Source: Streptomyces sp. Z26 | GTDB taxonomy: Bacteria > Actinomycetota > Actinomycetes > Streptomycetales > Streptomycetaceae | Assembly (NCBI RefSeq): GCF_003665095.1 | Contig: NZ_RCHV01000002.1 | Location: 4,760,501 to 4,824,500, forward strand | Length of the DNA: 64,000 bases | Reading direction: 5' to 3' | Part shown: positions 9,298 through 17,277 of the stretch, piece by piece | Numbering within the stretch: the first letter of the stretch is position 1 | Layout: every line of letters starts with the position of its first letter | Translations under genes and position numbers: made by a program | Notes under the pieces: generated by a model | What the model was told of the DNA's origin: nothing | The model's input: only the letters and a program-made list of their open reading frames with translations | Databases searched by the model: none

Positions 9298-10572
9298 ATG
9301 CGGAAGATACTCGTCGTCGGTGCCGGGCAGGCCGGCCTCCAGCTCGCGCTCGGGCTCCAGAGCAGGGGCTACGAGGTGACCGTGATGTCGCAGCGGACAC
9401 CGGACGAGATACGCCACGGCCGCGTCACGTCCACCCAGGTCATGTTCGACCGGGCGCTCCAGCACGAGCGGGACGCCGGGCTGCACTGCTGGGAGGACAA
9501 GGCCCCGGTGATCGAGGGCCTCGGAGTCTCGGTCGCCGCGGCCGACCCGGCCACGGGCACCGCGCCGGACTTCCCGGCGCGCGCCGTCGACTGGCTCGGC
9601 AGCCTGCGCGGCTTCGCGCAGTCGGTGGACCAGCGGGTGAAGATGGCGGGCTGGATGGAGCTGTTCGCGGCGCGCGGCGGCCAGCTCGTCATCCACGGCG
9701 CCGCCGTCTCGGACCTCGACTTCTTCGCGGGCCGCTACGACCTCGTGCTGGTCGCCGCGGGCAAGGGCGAGCTGGTGTCGATGTTCGCGCGGGACGGGGC
9801 CCGTTCGCCGTACGACCGGCCGCAGCGCGCGCTCTCCGTCGCGTACGTGCACGGGCTGCTGCCGCGTACGGACGCGCCGGACGTCGAGGCCGTACGGTGC
9901 AACCTGGTGCCGGGCGTCGGCGAGCTGTTCGTCATCCCGTGCCTGACCGTGTCGGGGCGGTGCGACATCCTCTTCTGGGAGGGGCTGCCCGGCGGCCCGC
10001 TGGACGTCTTCCAGGGCGTCAACGACCCGGGCGAGCACCTGTCCCTCGTGCTGGAGCTGATGGAGCGGCACGTCCCGTGGGAGTACGCGCGGGCCGTACG
10101 GGTGGAGCTGACGGACGGTCAGAGCACCCTCGCCGGGCGGTACGCGCCGACCGTGCGCCATCCCGTCGGGTGGCTGCCGGGTGGCGGCGCGGCGCTGGGG
10201 GTGGCCGACGTGGTGGTGGCCAACGACCCCGTGACGGGCCAGGGTTCGAACTCCGCGTCGAAGTGCGCAGCCTGCTATCTGGAGGCCATCGTCGAACGGG
10301 GCGACCTGCCCTTCGACGAGGCGTGGATGCGGCGGACGTTCGACCGCTACTGGGCCCAGGCCCTGCACGTCACCCGGTGGACGAACACCATGCTCGCGCC
10401 GCCGCCCGCGCACGTGCGCACGCTGCTGGGCGCCGGGATGCGGCACCAGCCGGTGGCCGACCGGATCGCCAACGGGTTCGACGATCCGGCCGACTTCGAG
10501 GACTTCTTCTACGAGCCGGAGGCGGCGGAGCGCTATCTGGCGTCCGTCGCGGGCGGTGCCGCGCCGGAGTAG
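9298..10572 (+). CDS. StyA-like FAD-dependent monooxygenase (styrene/indole monooxygenase family)
   Basis: 424 aa flavoprotein. The N-terminal Rossmann motif is KILVVGAGQAGLQLALGLQSRGYEVTV, followed by the StyA-type stretch GRVTSTQVMFDRALQHE. FAD-binding residues recur near GVADVVVANDPVTGQGSNSASKCA. Family members are two-component epoxidases or hydroxylases that take reduced FAD from a separate reductase (StyB). No reductase gene is adjacent. Start ATG 9298 has a GGAGAT box. Position and orientation make it the terminal gene of the cvn operon. Substrate unknown. Its 3' end overlaps the convergent gene by 40 bp. Confidence 0.88.
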   Translation: MRKILVVGAGQAGLQLALGLQSRGYEVTVMSQRTPDEIRHGRVTSTQVMFDRALQHERDAGLHCWEDKAPVIEGLGVSVAAADPATGTAPDFPARAVDWLGSLRGFAQSVDQRVKMAGWMELFAARGGQLVIHGAAVSDLDFFAGRYDLVLVAAGKGELVSMFARDGARSPYDRPQRALSVAYVHGLLPRTDAPDVEAVRCNLVPGVGELFVIPCLTVSGRCDILFWEGLPGGPLDVFQGVNDPGEHLSLVLELMERHVPWEYARAVRVELTDGQSTLAGRYAPTVRHPVGWLPGGGAALGVADVVVANDPVTGQGSNSASKCAACYLEAIVERGDLPFDEAWMRRTFDRYWAQALHVTRWTNTMLAPPPAHVRTLLGAGMRHQPVADRIANGFDDPADFEDFFYEPEAAERYLASVAGGAAPE

Positions 10573-11873
10573 TCGCCGCCGGTGTCGCCGCCCGCGCCCG
10601 GGTCCGTATCCGTGTCCAGGGGCGGGGGCGTGTACGACGGCAGGGGCGGCGCGGCCGGGTCCGGGCGTACGGCGCCGAGCACCGGGTCGGCCGCGACCGG
10701 GGAGAGCCCCACCCGGGCGCCGGGGCGGGGCGACCGTACGACGCGGCCGTCGCCCGCGTACAGGCCGACGCGGGTGGCGCCCGCGTAGACCACCAGGTCG
10801 CCGGGGCGCAGCCGGTCCAGCGGCACGCGCGCCAGCCGCCGCCACTGCGCGCGGGCGGTGTGCGGCAGGGTCAGCCCGGCCGCCGCCCAGGCGCGGGCGG
10901 TCAGCCCCGGCGAGTCGTACGCCTGCGGGCCGCGTCCGCCCGGGGCGTACGGCTTGCCGCGCTGCGCGAGGGCGAACTCCAGGGCGCGCAGGCCCCGTTC
11001 GGAGGGAGCGCGGGTGCCCCCTGCCTCGGTGCCCGCGACCCCCGCGCCGCCGTCCCGCGTGCCGTCGGGGGCGCCGCCCGCCGGGACGTCGTCGCCCAGC
11101 GCGCCGCGCGCGAGGAACGCCTCCTGCGCGCGCTCCCCCTCCCGGCTCTCCAGCCGCCGCAGCCGCTCCAGCCGTTCCGGTGGCAGCGCGGACAGCGTCC
11201 GCTCCACGGCGCGCAGCCGCCGCTGCGCCGTGTCGCGCTGCCGCCTGCTCTCGGCGGCCAGCCCGCGCTGCTTCTCCAGCGCGCCGCGCGCGCGGCGCGC
11301 GAGCGCGTCCCGCCGCCGTTCCCCGCTGGTCAGCCGCTTCACCGCGACGGCCTGGCGGCTCACCGCCCGCCGCAGGGCGTGCCCGCCCTGCAGGGCGCGC
11401 ACCGGGTCCTCCGCGAGCAGCACCTGCACGGAGGGCGGCAGCCCCGCCGCCTGTTCCCGGTACTGCTGCCGGGCCAGCCGCCCGGCCTCGGCCCGCCCGG
11501 CGTCCACGGCGCCGCGCGTACGGGCCAGCCGCGTGTCGAGCGCGCGCACCCGGGTCCGCTGGGCCTCCAGCCGTTCGCGGGCGCCGTCGTACGCCTCCGA
11601 GGCCGCCTCGGACGCGCGGTACAGCGCCCGCATCCGGACCAGCAGCTCACCGACCCCCGGCGCTGCGGCGTCCTCCGGCCGCGGCTGGCTTGTGGGGTGC
11701 GTCGGTCGGGTGTGCCCTGCGTGCTGGGCGGGTTGGGTGTGCCGGGCGGCCCGCGCCGCGTCGGTCACCCGCGCCGCCTCCGCCCGCTGCGGCGGCTGGG
11801 CGGTCACCACCACCATGGCCGCGGTGGCCACGGCCACCGCGCTGACGGACCGTACGGGAATCAGCTCTCTCAC
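10533..11873 (-). CDS. Secreted coiled-coil NlpC/P60-like protein with degenerate active site
   Basis: About 446 aa. A hydrophobic export segment (SVSAVAVATAAMVVVTA) is followed by a long Arg/Glu/Ala-rich coiled coil (about 75-255) and a C-terminal NlpC/P60 fold (about 295-400), the layout of RipA-like peptidoglycan hydrolases. The catalytic core is altered: the usual DCSG reads YDSPG (Cys to Ser at 321), and the two conserved His positions read RVGLY (R368) and VVRSP (R380). Endopeptidase activity therefore looks lost, and a regulatory or scaffolding role is likelier. GTG 11873 is the most plausible start but its ribosome site is poorly spaced. The terminator-like palindromes upstream separate it from the kinase-like gene. 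Confidence 0.8.
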   Translation of the reverse strand: MRELIPVRSVSAVAVATAAMVVVTAQPPQRAEAARVTDAARAARHTQPAQHAGHTRPTHPTSQPRPEDAAAPGVGELLVRMRALYRASEAASEAYDGARERLEAQRTRVRALDTRLARTRGAVDAGRAEAGRLARQQYREQAAGLPPSVQVLLAEDPVRALQGGHALRRAVSRQAVAVKRLTSGERRRDALARRARGALEKQRGLAAESRRQRDTAQRRLRAVERTLSALPPERLERLRRLESREGERAQEAFLARGALGDDVPAGGAPDGTRDGGAGVAGTEAGGTRAPSERGLRALEFALAQRGKPYAPGGRGPQAYDSPGLTARAWAAAGLTLPHTARAQWRRLARVPLDRLRPGDLVVYAGATRVGLYAGDGRVVRSPRPGARVGLSPVAADPVLGAVRPDPAAPPLPSYTPPPLDTDTDPGAGGDTGGDYSGAAPPATDAR

Positions 11874-12023
11874 CTCCGCGACGGCGCCCTCCGGCCGGGG
11901 CCCCGAGGCGATCGTCGCCAGGTGTGCGGTACGCGCGCGCGGTGGACTGGGCGATCCGGCGACAGGTGTCACCCGTTGGGGGAGGGGCGGCGGGTAGGTG
12001 GTCACCCGTCCGGCGGCTCGATG

Positions 12024-12078
12024 CCCTCCGCGCGCGCGGAGGGCGAGAAACGGGAGGGTGTCCGCGCGCGCGGACACC
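12024..12078. terminator. Two adjacent perfect palindromes sharing a CGCGCGCG core
   Basis: A 20 bp palindrome (12024-12043, arms CCCTCC/GGAGGG) and a 22 bp palindrome (12057-12078, arms GGTGTCC/GGACACC) lie 13 bp apart. Both are built around GCGCGCGC and sit in the 241 bp gap between two same-strand genes. They most likely terminate the kinase-like transcript, though an operator role cannot be excluded. Confidence 0.6.
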
Positions 12079-12114
12079 GGGAAAGCGCCGTGCCCCGACC
12101 CGTACGCCCCCGGC

Positions 12115-12987
12115 TCAGCGGCCGAGGAAGCGGCGCCCCCGCGACTCCCGTACGTCCTGCGCGCGCAGGACGATCTCGTCCAGGTACGCCTCCGGCAGCC
12201 ACTCCGTCGCCTCCCGCTCCGCGCGCCCCGCCGGGTCGAGCAGCCGCGCCAGCTCGTGCGCCTCCGGCCGCGCCCCGGGGGCGGCGCGCAGGCAGGCGAG
12301 GAGCGCGGGGCGCAGCGCCTCGGGCACCGCCGCCACGTCGGGCGCCGCGCGCGCGGCGGACGCCGGGCCGCGGGGGGACGGGCGCGCACCCGCCGCGTGG
12401 CAGAGGAGCGCGCCCAGGTCGAACAGGTCGGCGGCGGTCGGCTCGACCGTCCCGTCGTCGGAGCCGCGGTCGCCGACGACCGTGCCGAGGGCGTGGTCGA
12501 CGACGCGGGGCGTGTCGGAGGTGAGCAGTACGTTGGCCGCGCGCAGGTCGCCGTGCGGCACCCCGGCGGCGTGCAGCGCCGCCAGCGCGCGGGCCACGGC
12601 GCCGCCGACCGCGCGCAGCCCCGGCTCCGGCAGCGGCCCGTACCGGGCGACCAGGGTCGCCAGCGCGGTGCCCGGCACCAACTCGCCCGCCAGCCAGGGC
12701 CGTTCGCCGTCCAGCTCGCAGTCCAGGGCCCCGGCCACGTACGGGCTGGCGACCTCGTCCGCGAGGGTCCGCGTGACGTGCCGCAGCCGGGCGCGCAGCG
12801 AGCGGTCCCGCAGCAGCTCCGGGCGCAGCGCCCGAACCGCCACGGATCGCCTGCGTCCGCCGCGCCCCGGCGTACCGCGCCCGGCGTAGACGGTGCCGAG
12901 CGCGCCGGAGCCGAGCACCCCGTGCAGCCGGTACGGACCGAGCCGACGGGGGTCGGCGTCACCGAGGCGCGTCATCCCTTCGAACAC
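12115..12987 (-). CDS. Serine/threonine kinase-like protein, probable pseudokinase
   Basis: 290 aa soluble protein with a Hanks-type kinase fold: glycine loop VLGSGALGTVYAG (24-36), catalytic loop HGDLRAANVLL (145-155), and an activation segment starting VVDHALG. The ATP-anchoring Lys of VAIK is Arg (VAVR, R52), and the metal-binding DFG reads DHA (D164-A166). The catalytic Asp (D147) and Asn (N152) are kept. This mixture suggests weak or no phosphotransfer. No transmembrane or PASTA region is present. GTG 12987 and ATG 12975 are both possible starts. Confidence 0.82.
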   Translation of the reverse strand: MFEGMTRLGDADPRRLGPYRLHGVLGSGALGTVYAGRGTPGRGGRRRSVAVRALRPELLRDRSLRARLRHVTRTLADEVASPYVAGALDCELDGERPWLAGELVPGTALATLVARYGPLPEPGLRAVGGAVARALAALHAAGVPHGDLRAANVLLTSDTPRVVDHALGTVVGDRGSDDGTVEPTAADLFDLGALLCHAAGARPSPRGPASAARAAPDVAAVPEALRPALLACLRAAPGARPEAHELARLLDPAGRAEREATEWLPEAYLDEIVLRAQDVRESRGRRFLGR

Positions 12988-13022
12988 GCTGGGCAGACTA
13001 GGCCCGATGGGCCCTCACGGGG

Positions 13023-14204
13023 TCAGGACCCGTAATAACTGTCGAAGTTCTTCATGAACTGCCACTCGCCGAAGGCGTCCCAGTTGATCGACCAGGACAT
13101 CAGCCCGCGCAGGTCCGGCCAGGTGCCGGACGGCTCGTACGAGCCGCAGTCGCTGCCCTTGGTGAGGCAGTCGAGCGCCTTGTTCACCTCGGCGGGCGGG
13201 GTGTGCCCGCCGCCCGCGGACTCCGACGCGGGCAGGCCGATGGCAACCTGTCCGGGGTCGAGCGCGGGGAAGACCTTGTCCTTGTCGCCCGCGACCGGGA
13301 AGCCGGTGAGCAGCATGTCGGTCATCGCGATGTGGAAGTCGGCGTTGCCCATGGTGTGGAACTGGTCGTCGAGCCCCTTGATCGGGCCCGAGTTGTAGTC
13401 CTGCACGTGCAGCATCGTCAGGTCGTCGCGCAGCGCGTGGATGACGGGCAGGTACGCGCCCGCGCGCGCGTCCTGGGCACCGTCCGGGCCGGGGCCGTAG
13501 AACTGGTAGCCGAGCTGCACGAAGAACGTCTCGGGCGCCATCGTGAGCGCGAACCCGTCGCCGTACTTGCCCTTGAGGGTCTTCAGCGCGTCGATCAGGT
13601 TGACGACGACCGGGGTCTTCGGCTCGCGGAAGTCCGTGTCGCCGGGGTCGAGGGAGAGGGAGTGGCCCTCGAAGTCGATGTCCAGGCCGTCGAGTCCGTA
13701 CCGGTCGATGATCCCGCTGACGGACTCCACGAACTTGTCCCGCGCGGCCTCGTCCTTCAGCTGCACCTGGCCGTTCTGGCCGCCGATGGAGAGCAGCACC
13801 TTCTTGCCCGCGGCCTGCTTCTCCTTGACGGCCGCCTTGAACTCGTCCTCCGACTCCACGTTCGGGCACTCGTCCTTGGGACAGAGCTGGAACTGGATGT
13901 CGCCCGAGGTGGTGGACGTGGGCTCGCCGAAGGCGAGTTGGATGACGTCCCAGCTGTCGGGCACCTCGGAGAGCGGCGTGTAGCCGGAGCCGTTGGCGAA
14001 GCTGGTGTGCAGATAGCCGACGAGGGCGTGTTCGGGCAGGTCGGCTGCCGCGGCGTTCGTCTTCGCGCCGGTGGCGGCTGGCGCGTCCGAACCGTCGGAC
14101 TGGCCGGCGTACGCGCCGGAGATGAACAGTCCCGTGCCGACGACTCCGGCCACTACGGCGGCGAGCGTGCGGGTGTGCGGGATACTGCGGCGGCGATGGT
14201 GCAT
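13023..14204 (-). CDS. Secreted GH18 chitinase
   Basis: 393 aa exported glycosidase. ATG 14204 has an AGGAG box and is followed at once by a signal peptide (RRRSIPHTRTLAAVVAGVVGTGLFISGAYA). The GH18 signature is YGLDGLDIDFEG, whose last Glu is the acid catalyst of DxxDxDxE. Other barrel motifs are KKVLLSIGGQNG, ALTMAPETFF, VQDYNS and the C-terminal LMSWSINWDAFGEW. No carbohydrate-binding module is attached. Family members hydrolyse chitin to chitobiose. A DasR-type box 130 bp upstream points to GlcNAc-linked control. Confidence 0.95.
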   Translation of the reverse strand: MHHRRRSIPHTRTLAAVVAGVVGTGLFISGAYAGQSDGSDAPAATGAKTNAAAADLPEHALVGYLHTSFANGSGYTPLSEVPDSWDVIQLAFGEPTSTTSGDIQFQLCPKDECPNVESEDEFKAAVKEKQAAGKKVLLSIGGQNGQVQLKDEAARDKFVESVSGIIDRYGLDGLDIDFEGHSLSLDPGDTDFREPKTPVVVNLIDALKTLKGKYGDGFALTMAPETFFVQLGYQFYGPGPDGAQDARAGAYLPVIHALRDDLTMLHVQDYNSGPIKGLDDQFHTMGNADFHIAMTDMLLTGFPVAGDKDKVFPALDPGQVAIGLPASESAGGGHTPPAEVNKALDCLTKGSDCGSYEPSGTWPDLRGLMSWSINWDAFGEWQFMKNFDSYYGS

Positions 14205-14333
14205 GGGGGGACGCTCCTGGGTCGACGTCGGACGTGCGGGTGGGGCGTACGTACGGTCGAGCTGGTCGGCGCACCGCCCGGAAGTCTTCGTGTGCGGGAG
14301 CCATCCCGGGCGGCGGCCCTGGTCAGGGAGCAA

Positions 14334-14349
14334 ACAGGACTAGACCAGT
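14334..14349. promoter_or_regulatory. Putative DasR-responsive element (dre) upstream of the chitinase
   Basis: The 16 bp ACAGGACTAGACCAGT matches the remembered dre consensus ACTGGTCTAGACCAGT at 14 of 16 positions, including the TAGACCA half. It lies 130 bp upstream of the chitinase start. DasR is the GntR-family repressor that controls chitin and GlcNAc use in Streptomyces. Confidence 0.7.
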
Positions 14350-14354
14350 GTGTG

Positions 14355-14732
14355 TCAATGGTCCGTACCAGAACTGTTCACGTCCCCGTCCCCGTCCCGG
14401 TCCGCGCCGGTGTCCGTGCCCGTGACCCCGTCCGACCCGGCGGCCCGGCGCCGCGCCGCCCGCGAACCCCGGCCGCTCCAGGGCCACTTGGGGCGGCGCT
14501 CCGCGGCGTCCGCGTCCGGGTCGTACACGTAGACCCAGCCGCGCGGCAGCCGCAGCCGGGGCGTCACCGACGCCGCCTCCAGCCGGTACACGTGCACCGT
14601 CCCCGCCCCGCCGTCCACCCCCGGCACCGGCACCTCGTACGTCGCGGGCGGCCGCCCCGTCGGTCCCAGCAGCACCGGCAGCGCCCGGCCGTCGAGCGGG
14701 CCGCCGGTGAACGCCGTGTCCTCGCTCCGCAC
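14355..14732 (-). CDS. Hypothetical protein, soxR-linked
   Basis: 125 aa, no recognised domain. A conserved-looking front half (TGGPLDGRALPVLLGP, TVHVYRL, WVYVYDPD) precedes a charged, low-complexity tail rich in Arg, Asp and Gly. A GTG start at 14732 lies 4 bp downstream of the soxR stop, so it is probably co-transcribed with soxR. It is short and beta-rich, with no signal peptide. Confidence 0.65.
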   Translation of the reverse strand: MRSEDTAFTGGPLDGRALPVLLGPTGRPPATYEVPVPGVDGGAGTVHVYRLEAASVTPRLRLPRGWVYVYDPDADAAERRPKWPWSGRGSRAARRRAAGSDGVTGTDTGADRDGDGDVNSSGTDH

Positions 14733-14736
14733 CCGC

Positions 14737-15213
14737 TCACTCCCCGTCCGGGGCGCAGGGCTGCGCCAGCCGACGGGCGCCCGGCCCCTCGTCCCCGAGC
14801 TGGTCGTACGGGTTGGCCAGCACGCACACGTCGATAGAGAGGCAACCGCAGCCGATGCAGTCGGTGAGGTTGTCGCGCAACTGCTGGAGCAGCCTGATCC
14901 GCTGGTCCAGGTCGCCGCGCCAGCACTCCGAGACCCGCGCCCAGTCCTCGCGGTTGGGCGTGCGGTTGTCGGGGAGCAGGGACAGCACCTCGCGGATGGC
15001 GGCGAGCGGGATGCCGAGGCGCTGCGAGGCGCGGATGAACGCGACGCGGCGCAGGGTGTCGCGGCTGTACCGGCGCTGGTTGCCGCTGGTGCGCCTGCTG
15101 CGGATGAGGCCCTCGCGCTCGTAGAAGCGGAGGGCGGAGGTGGCGACCCCGGCGCGTTCGGCCAGTTCGCCGACTGTGGCTTCCTTGGCGTTCCAGGAGA
15201 GGTGAGTCGACAT
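14737..15213 (-). CDS. soxR: Redox-sensitive transcriptional activator SoxR
   Basis: 158 aa MerR-family regulator. The N-terminal winged helix is TVGELAERAGVATSALRFYEREGLIRS, followed by the dimerisation helix. The [2Fe-2S] site is CIGCGCLSIDVC, with Cys at 119, 122, 124 and 130, the SoxR-specific spacing. In streptomycetes SoxR responds to redox-active small molecules such as endogenous pigments rather than to superoxide alone. ATG 15213. The hypothetical gene downstream is likely in the same transcript. Confidence 0.95.
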   Translation of the reverse strand: MSTHLSWNAKEATVGELAERAGVATSALRFYEREGLIRSRRTSGNQRRYSRDTLRRVAFIRASQRLGIPLAAIREVLSLLPDNRTPNREDWARVSECWRGDLDQRIRLLQQLRDNLTDCIGCGCLSIDVCVLANPYDQLGDEGPGARRLAQPCAPDGE

Positions 15214-15268
15214 GCGGCCAGCGTAGCCCGTTGTTGAAGCTGCGTTTAAGTCGCCCGGGGGGCCGCGC

Positions 15269-15997
15269 TCAGCCCTCCGGCGGCGCCAGCAGGTGCGCGC
15301 CGTCCGCCACGACCGGCAGCAGCCGCCGCACCAGCCCGGCCACCCGCCCGTCCGCCTCCTCCCGCGCCAGCGCGCGGCGCGCGATCGCCGCCGTCTCCGG
15401 GTCGCCCGCCGCCGTGATCGTCAACAGGGACACGAAGTGGTCCAGCAGCCAGTCGTGCAGCCCCTCCACGGGCGGCTGCTTGTCCTCGTCCAGCCAGATC
15501 AGCGACGCGCCCTCGACCGCGCTGATCCAGGTCCGCACCATGAGCCGGAGCCGCGCCCCGGGTTCGGGTGCCCCCAGGTGCGCGAGGATCTGCTCGGCGG
15601 CGGTGCGCCGCACCTCGTCCACGATGGCGTGCGTACGGGAGGTCTCCACCACGCTGCCGCCCTGGAGCAGCGCCATGAAGCCGGTGTCGTGCTCGTCCAC
15701 GAACCGCAGGTAGCGGCTCAGGGCGCGGCCGAGCCGTTCGACGAGCGGCCCCTCGTGCGGCTCGTCGAAGCAGCGCTCCAGTTCGTCGGCGGCGGAGCGC
15801 AGCGCGGCCTCGTACAACTGCTGCTTGCCGCCCGGGAAGTAGCGGTACACCAGCGGCCGGGAGACCCCGGCCGCCGCCGCGACCCCGTCCAGGGAGACGT
15901 CCTCCGGCAGCTGGTGCGCGAAGAGGCCGAGCGCCGCCTCGATCAGCTGGGTGCGCCGTTGCTCGACGCTGAGTCTGCGGTACGCCGGGGCGCTCAT
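15269..15997 (-). CDS. TetR-family transcriptional regulator
   Basis: 242 aa. The N-terminal helix-turn-helix reads RRTQLIEAALGLFAHQLPEDVSLDGVAAAAGVSRPLVYRYFPGGKQQLYEAAL. The larger C-terminal ligand domain has a plausible TetR_C fold. It lies 43 bp downstream of the diiron oxygenase gene on the same strand, so the two are probably one operon. The palindrome at 17031-17044 upstream of that gene is a candidate operator for it. Confidence 0.92.
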   Translation of the reverse strand: MSAPAYRRLSVEQRRTQLIEAALGLFAHQLPEDVSLDGVAAAAGVSRPLVYRYFPGGKQQLYEAALRSAADELERCFDEPHEGPLVERLGRALSRYLRFVDEHDTGFMALLQGGSVVETSRTHAIVDEVRRTAAEQILAHLGAPEPGARLRLMVRTWISAVEGASLIWLDEDKQPPVEGLHDWLLDHFVSLLTITAAGDPETAAIARRALAREEADGRVAGLVRRLLPVVADGAHLLAPPEG

Positions 15998-16040
15998 ACC
16001 GGGCAGCGTAGCCGCCCCGGCGTCCGTGTCCCGTACGCCC

Positions 16041-16970
16041 TCAGGCGAGCAGTCCCGAGCTCTTCCACATCCGGCGGCCCGCGCCCCGCAGCACCCCGAT
16101 CTCGTCCAGGAAGTCGGTGAGCCGCTTCGCGCCCTGCTGCATCACCTCGCGCCGGTGCCCGCTGGCCTTCACCTGGGCGAGCGCCTCCCGCTTGTCCAGG
16201 CCCACGTCCGCGTACACCTGCGGGTTGACGAAGGAGACGGAGAAGACGCGCGCGGCCTCGCCGGAGCTGAGCCGGGTGAGTTCGGCCTCCCAGCGCGGGC
16301 AGCTGACCATCTGGCGGCGCAGCTCCTCCCGCGCGTACCGCACGTGCCGGGCCTCCTCCACCACGTGGATACGGGTCACGCCGCGGACGAGGGGCTGTAC
16401 GCGCTCGTCCGGGAACGTCAGCCGCTGCATCCAGTCGAGGATCTCCTCGCCCAGCAGGGTGCAGGTGAACGAACCCGGCGTGGTGGAGATGGTCTTGAGC
16501 ACCCGCGCCAGGTTGTGGTGCGTCCGGCTGACCGGGTACGCGGGCGCGCCCGCCTTGGTGATCATGCGCGCGAACATCATGGAGTGGCGGCACTCGTCGG
16601 CGATCTCGGTCAGCGCGTACCGCACGTGCGAGCTGGTCAGCGGCTTGTCGTAGATGTGCCGGACCAGCAGCTGCATCAGGATCACCTCGAACCAGATGCC
16701 GAGCGACGCCAGCGACGCTGCCTCGTGCCGGGCCAGGTCGAAGCGCTGTTCCTCGGACATCCGCCGCCACAGGGGGGTGTCGTAGAGGGACACCAGCTCC
16801 GGGGGCCAGAACCACTTGCCGTCCTCGAAGGGGGCGTCCCAGTCGAGTTCGGTGTCGGGGTCGAAGGAGTGCTTGCGGGAGGACTCCAGGAGGCGTTCGG
16901 CCACCTGCTCCCGGTCCTTGAGCAGGCCGAGCGCGTCCCGGAGGACCTCGTTCTCGGTCATCGTCGTCAT
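16041..16970 (-). CDS. AurF-like diiron oxygenase
   Basis: 309 aa, predicted all-helical, similar to the p-aminobenzoate N-oxygenase (AurF/CmlI) and related diiron enzymes. Metal-ligand motifs are visible as ARHEAASL, TEIADECRHSMMFARM (ExxxxH type), LLGEEILDW and VVEEARHVRYAREEL (ExxRH). The natural substrate is unknown; characterised relatives oxidise aryl amines or act in alkane or lipid hydroxylation. ATG 16970 is preferred; GTG 16982 lies upstream in frame. Co-oriented with the TetR gene. Confidence 0.82.
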   Translation of the reverse strand: MTTMTENEVLRDALGLLKDREQVAERLLESSRKHSFDPDTELDWDAPFEDGKWFWPPELVSLYDTPLWRRMSEEQRFDLARHEAASLASLGIWFEVILMQLLVRHIYDKPLTSSHVRYALTEIADECRHSMMFARMITKAGAPAYPVSRTHHNLARVLKTISTTPGSFTCTLLGEEILDWMQRLTFPDERVQPLVRGVTRIHVVEEARHVRYAREELRRQMVSCPRWEAELTRLSSGEAARVFSVSFVNPQVYADVGLDKREALAQVKASGHRREVMQQGAKRLTDFLDEIGVLRGAGRRMWKSSGLLA

Positions 16971-17030
16971 CGCTGGGGACACCTCGCTGCGAAGTCGTCG
17001 TCCGGGTTACCGGTGGTCACCTTTGCGGCC

Positions 17031-17044
17031 GTCTCTTATGAGAC
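17031..17044. promoter_or_regulatory. Candidate TetR operator upstream of the diiron oxygenase
   Basis: GTCTCTTATGAGAC is an inverted repeat (5 bp arms, 4 bp spacer) about 60 bp upstream of the gene start. On the minus strand it follows a TTGACG by about 17 bp, so it overlaps the expected -10 region. Assignment to the adjacent TetR protein is inference. Confidence 0.5.
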
Positions 17045-17171
17045 TGCGCGTCAGCAAGCACGTCAATCCCCTGGGCGCGACTTGTTGACCCGGGAGTAAG
17101 GCCGGGGCCGTACGGGCTGGCGCCGCCCGTGGTACGTACCGGCCGCGTACGTGGCGCCCGCACGCGGACAG

Positions 17172-17212
17172 CACCGTGCCCCCAGGCCGCTCGGGCGACT
17201 GGGGGCACGGTG
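17172..17212. terminator. Terminator hairpin downstream of the SH3-type gene
   Basis: A perfect 14 bp stem (17172-17185 with 17199-17212) and a 13 nt loop lie about 65 bp beyond the stop of the minus-strand SH3-type gene. Confidence 0.75.
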
Positions 17213-17277
17213 GGTCGTGTCACCGGGCCGGTGGAGGGGAGGGTGCTACCGGCCGGTCACACGTGCGGGGGGTGGGG

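Noticed and set aside
4762..10845. A minus-strand open frame of about 2000 codons across the conservon
   Set aside because: It opposes five well-supported genes, is Arg/Pro/Ala-rich, and arises from extreme GC at third positions.
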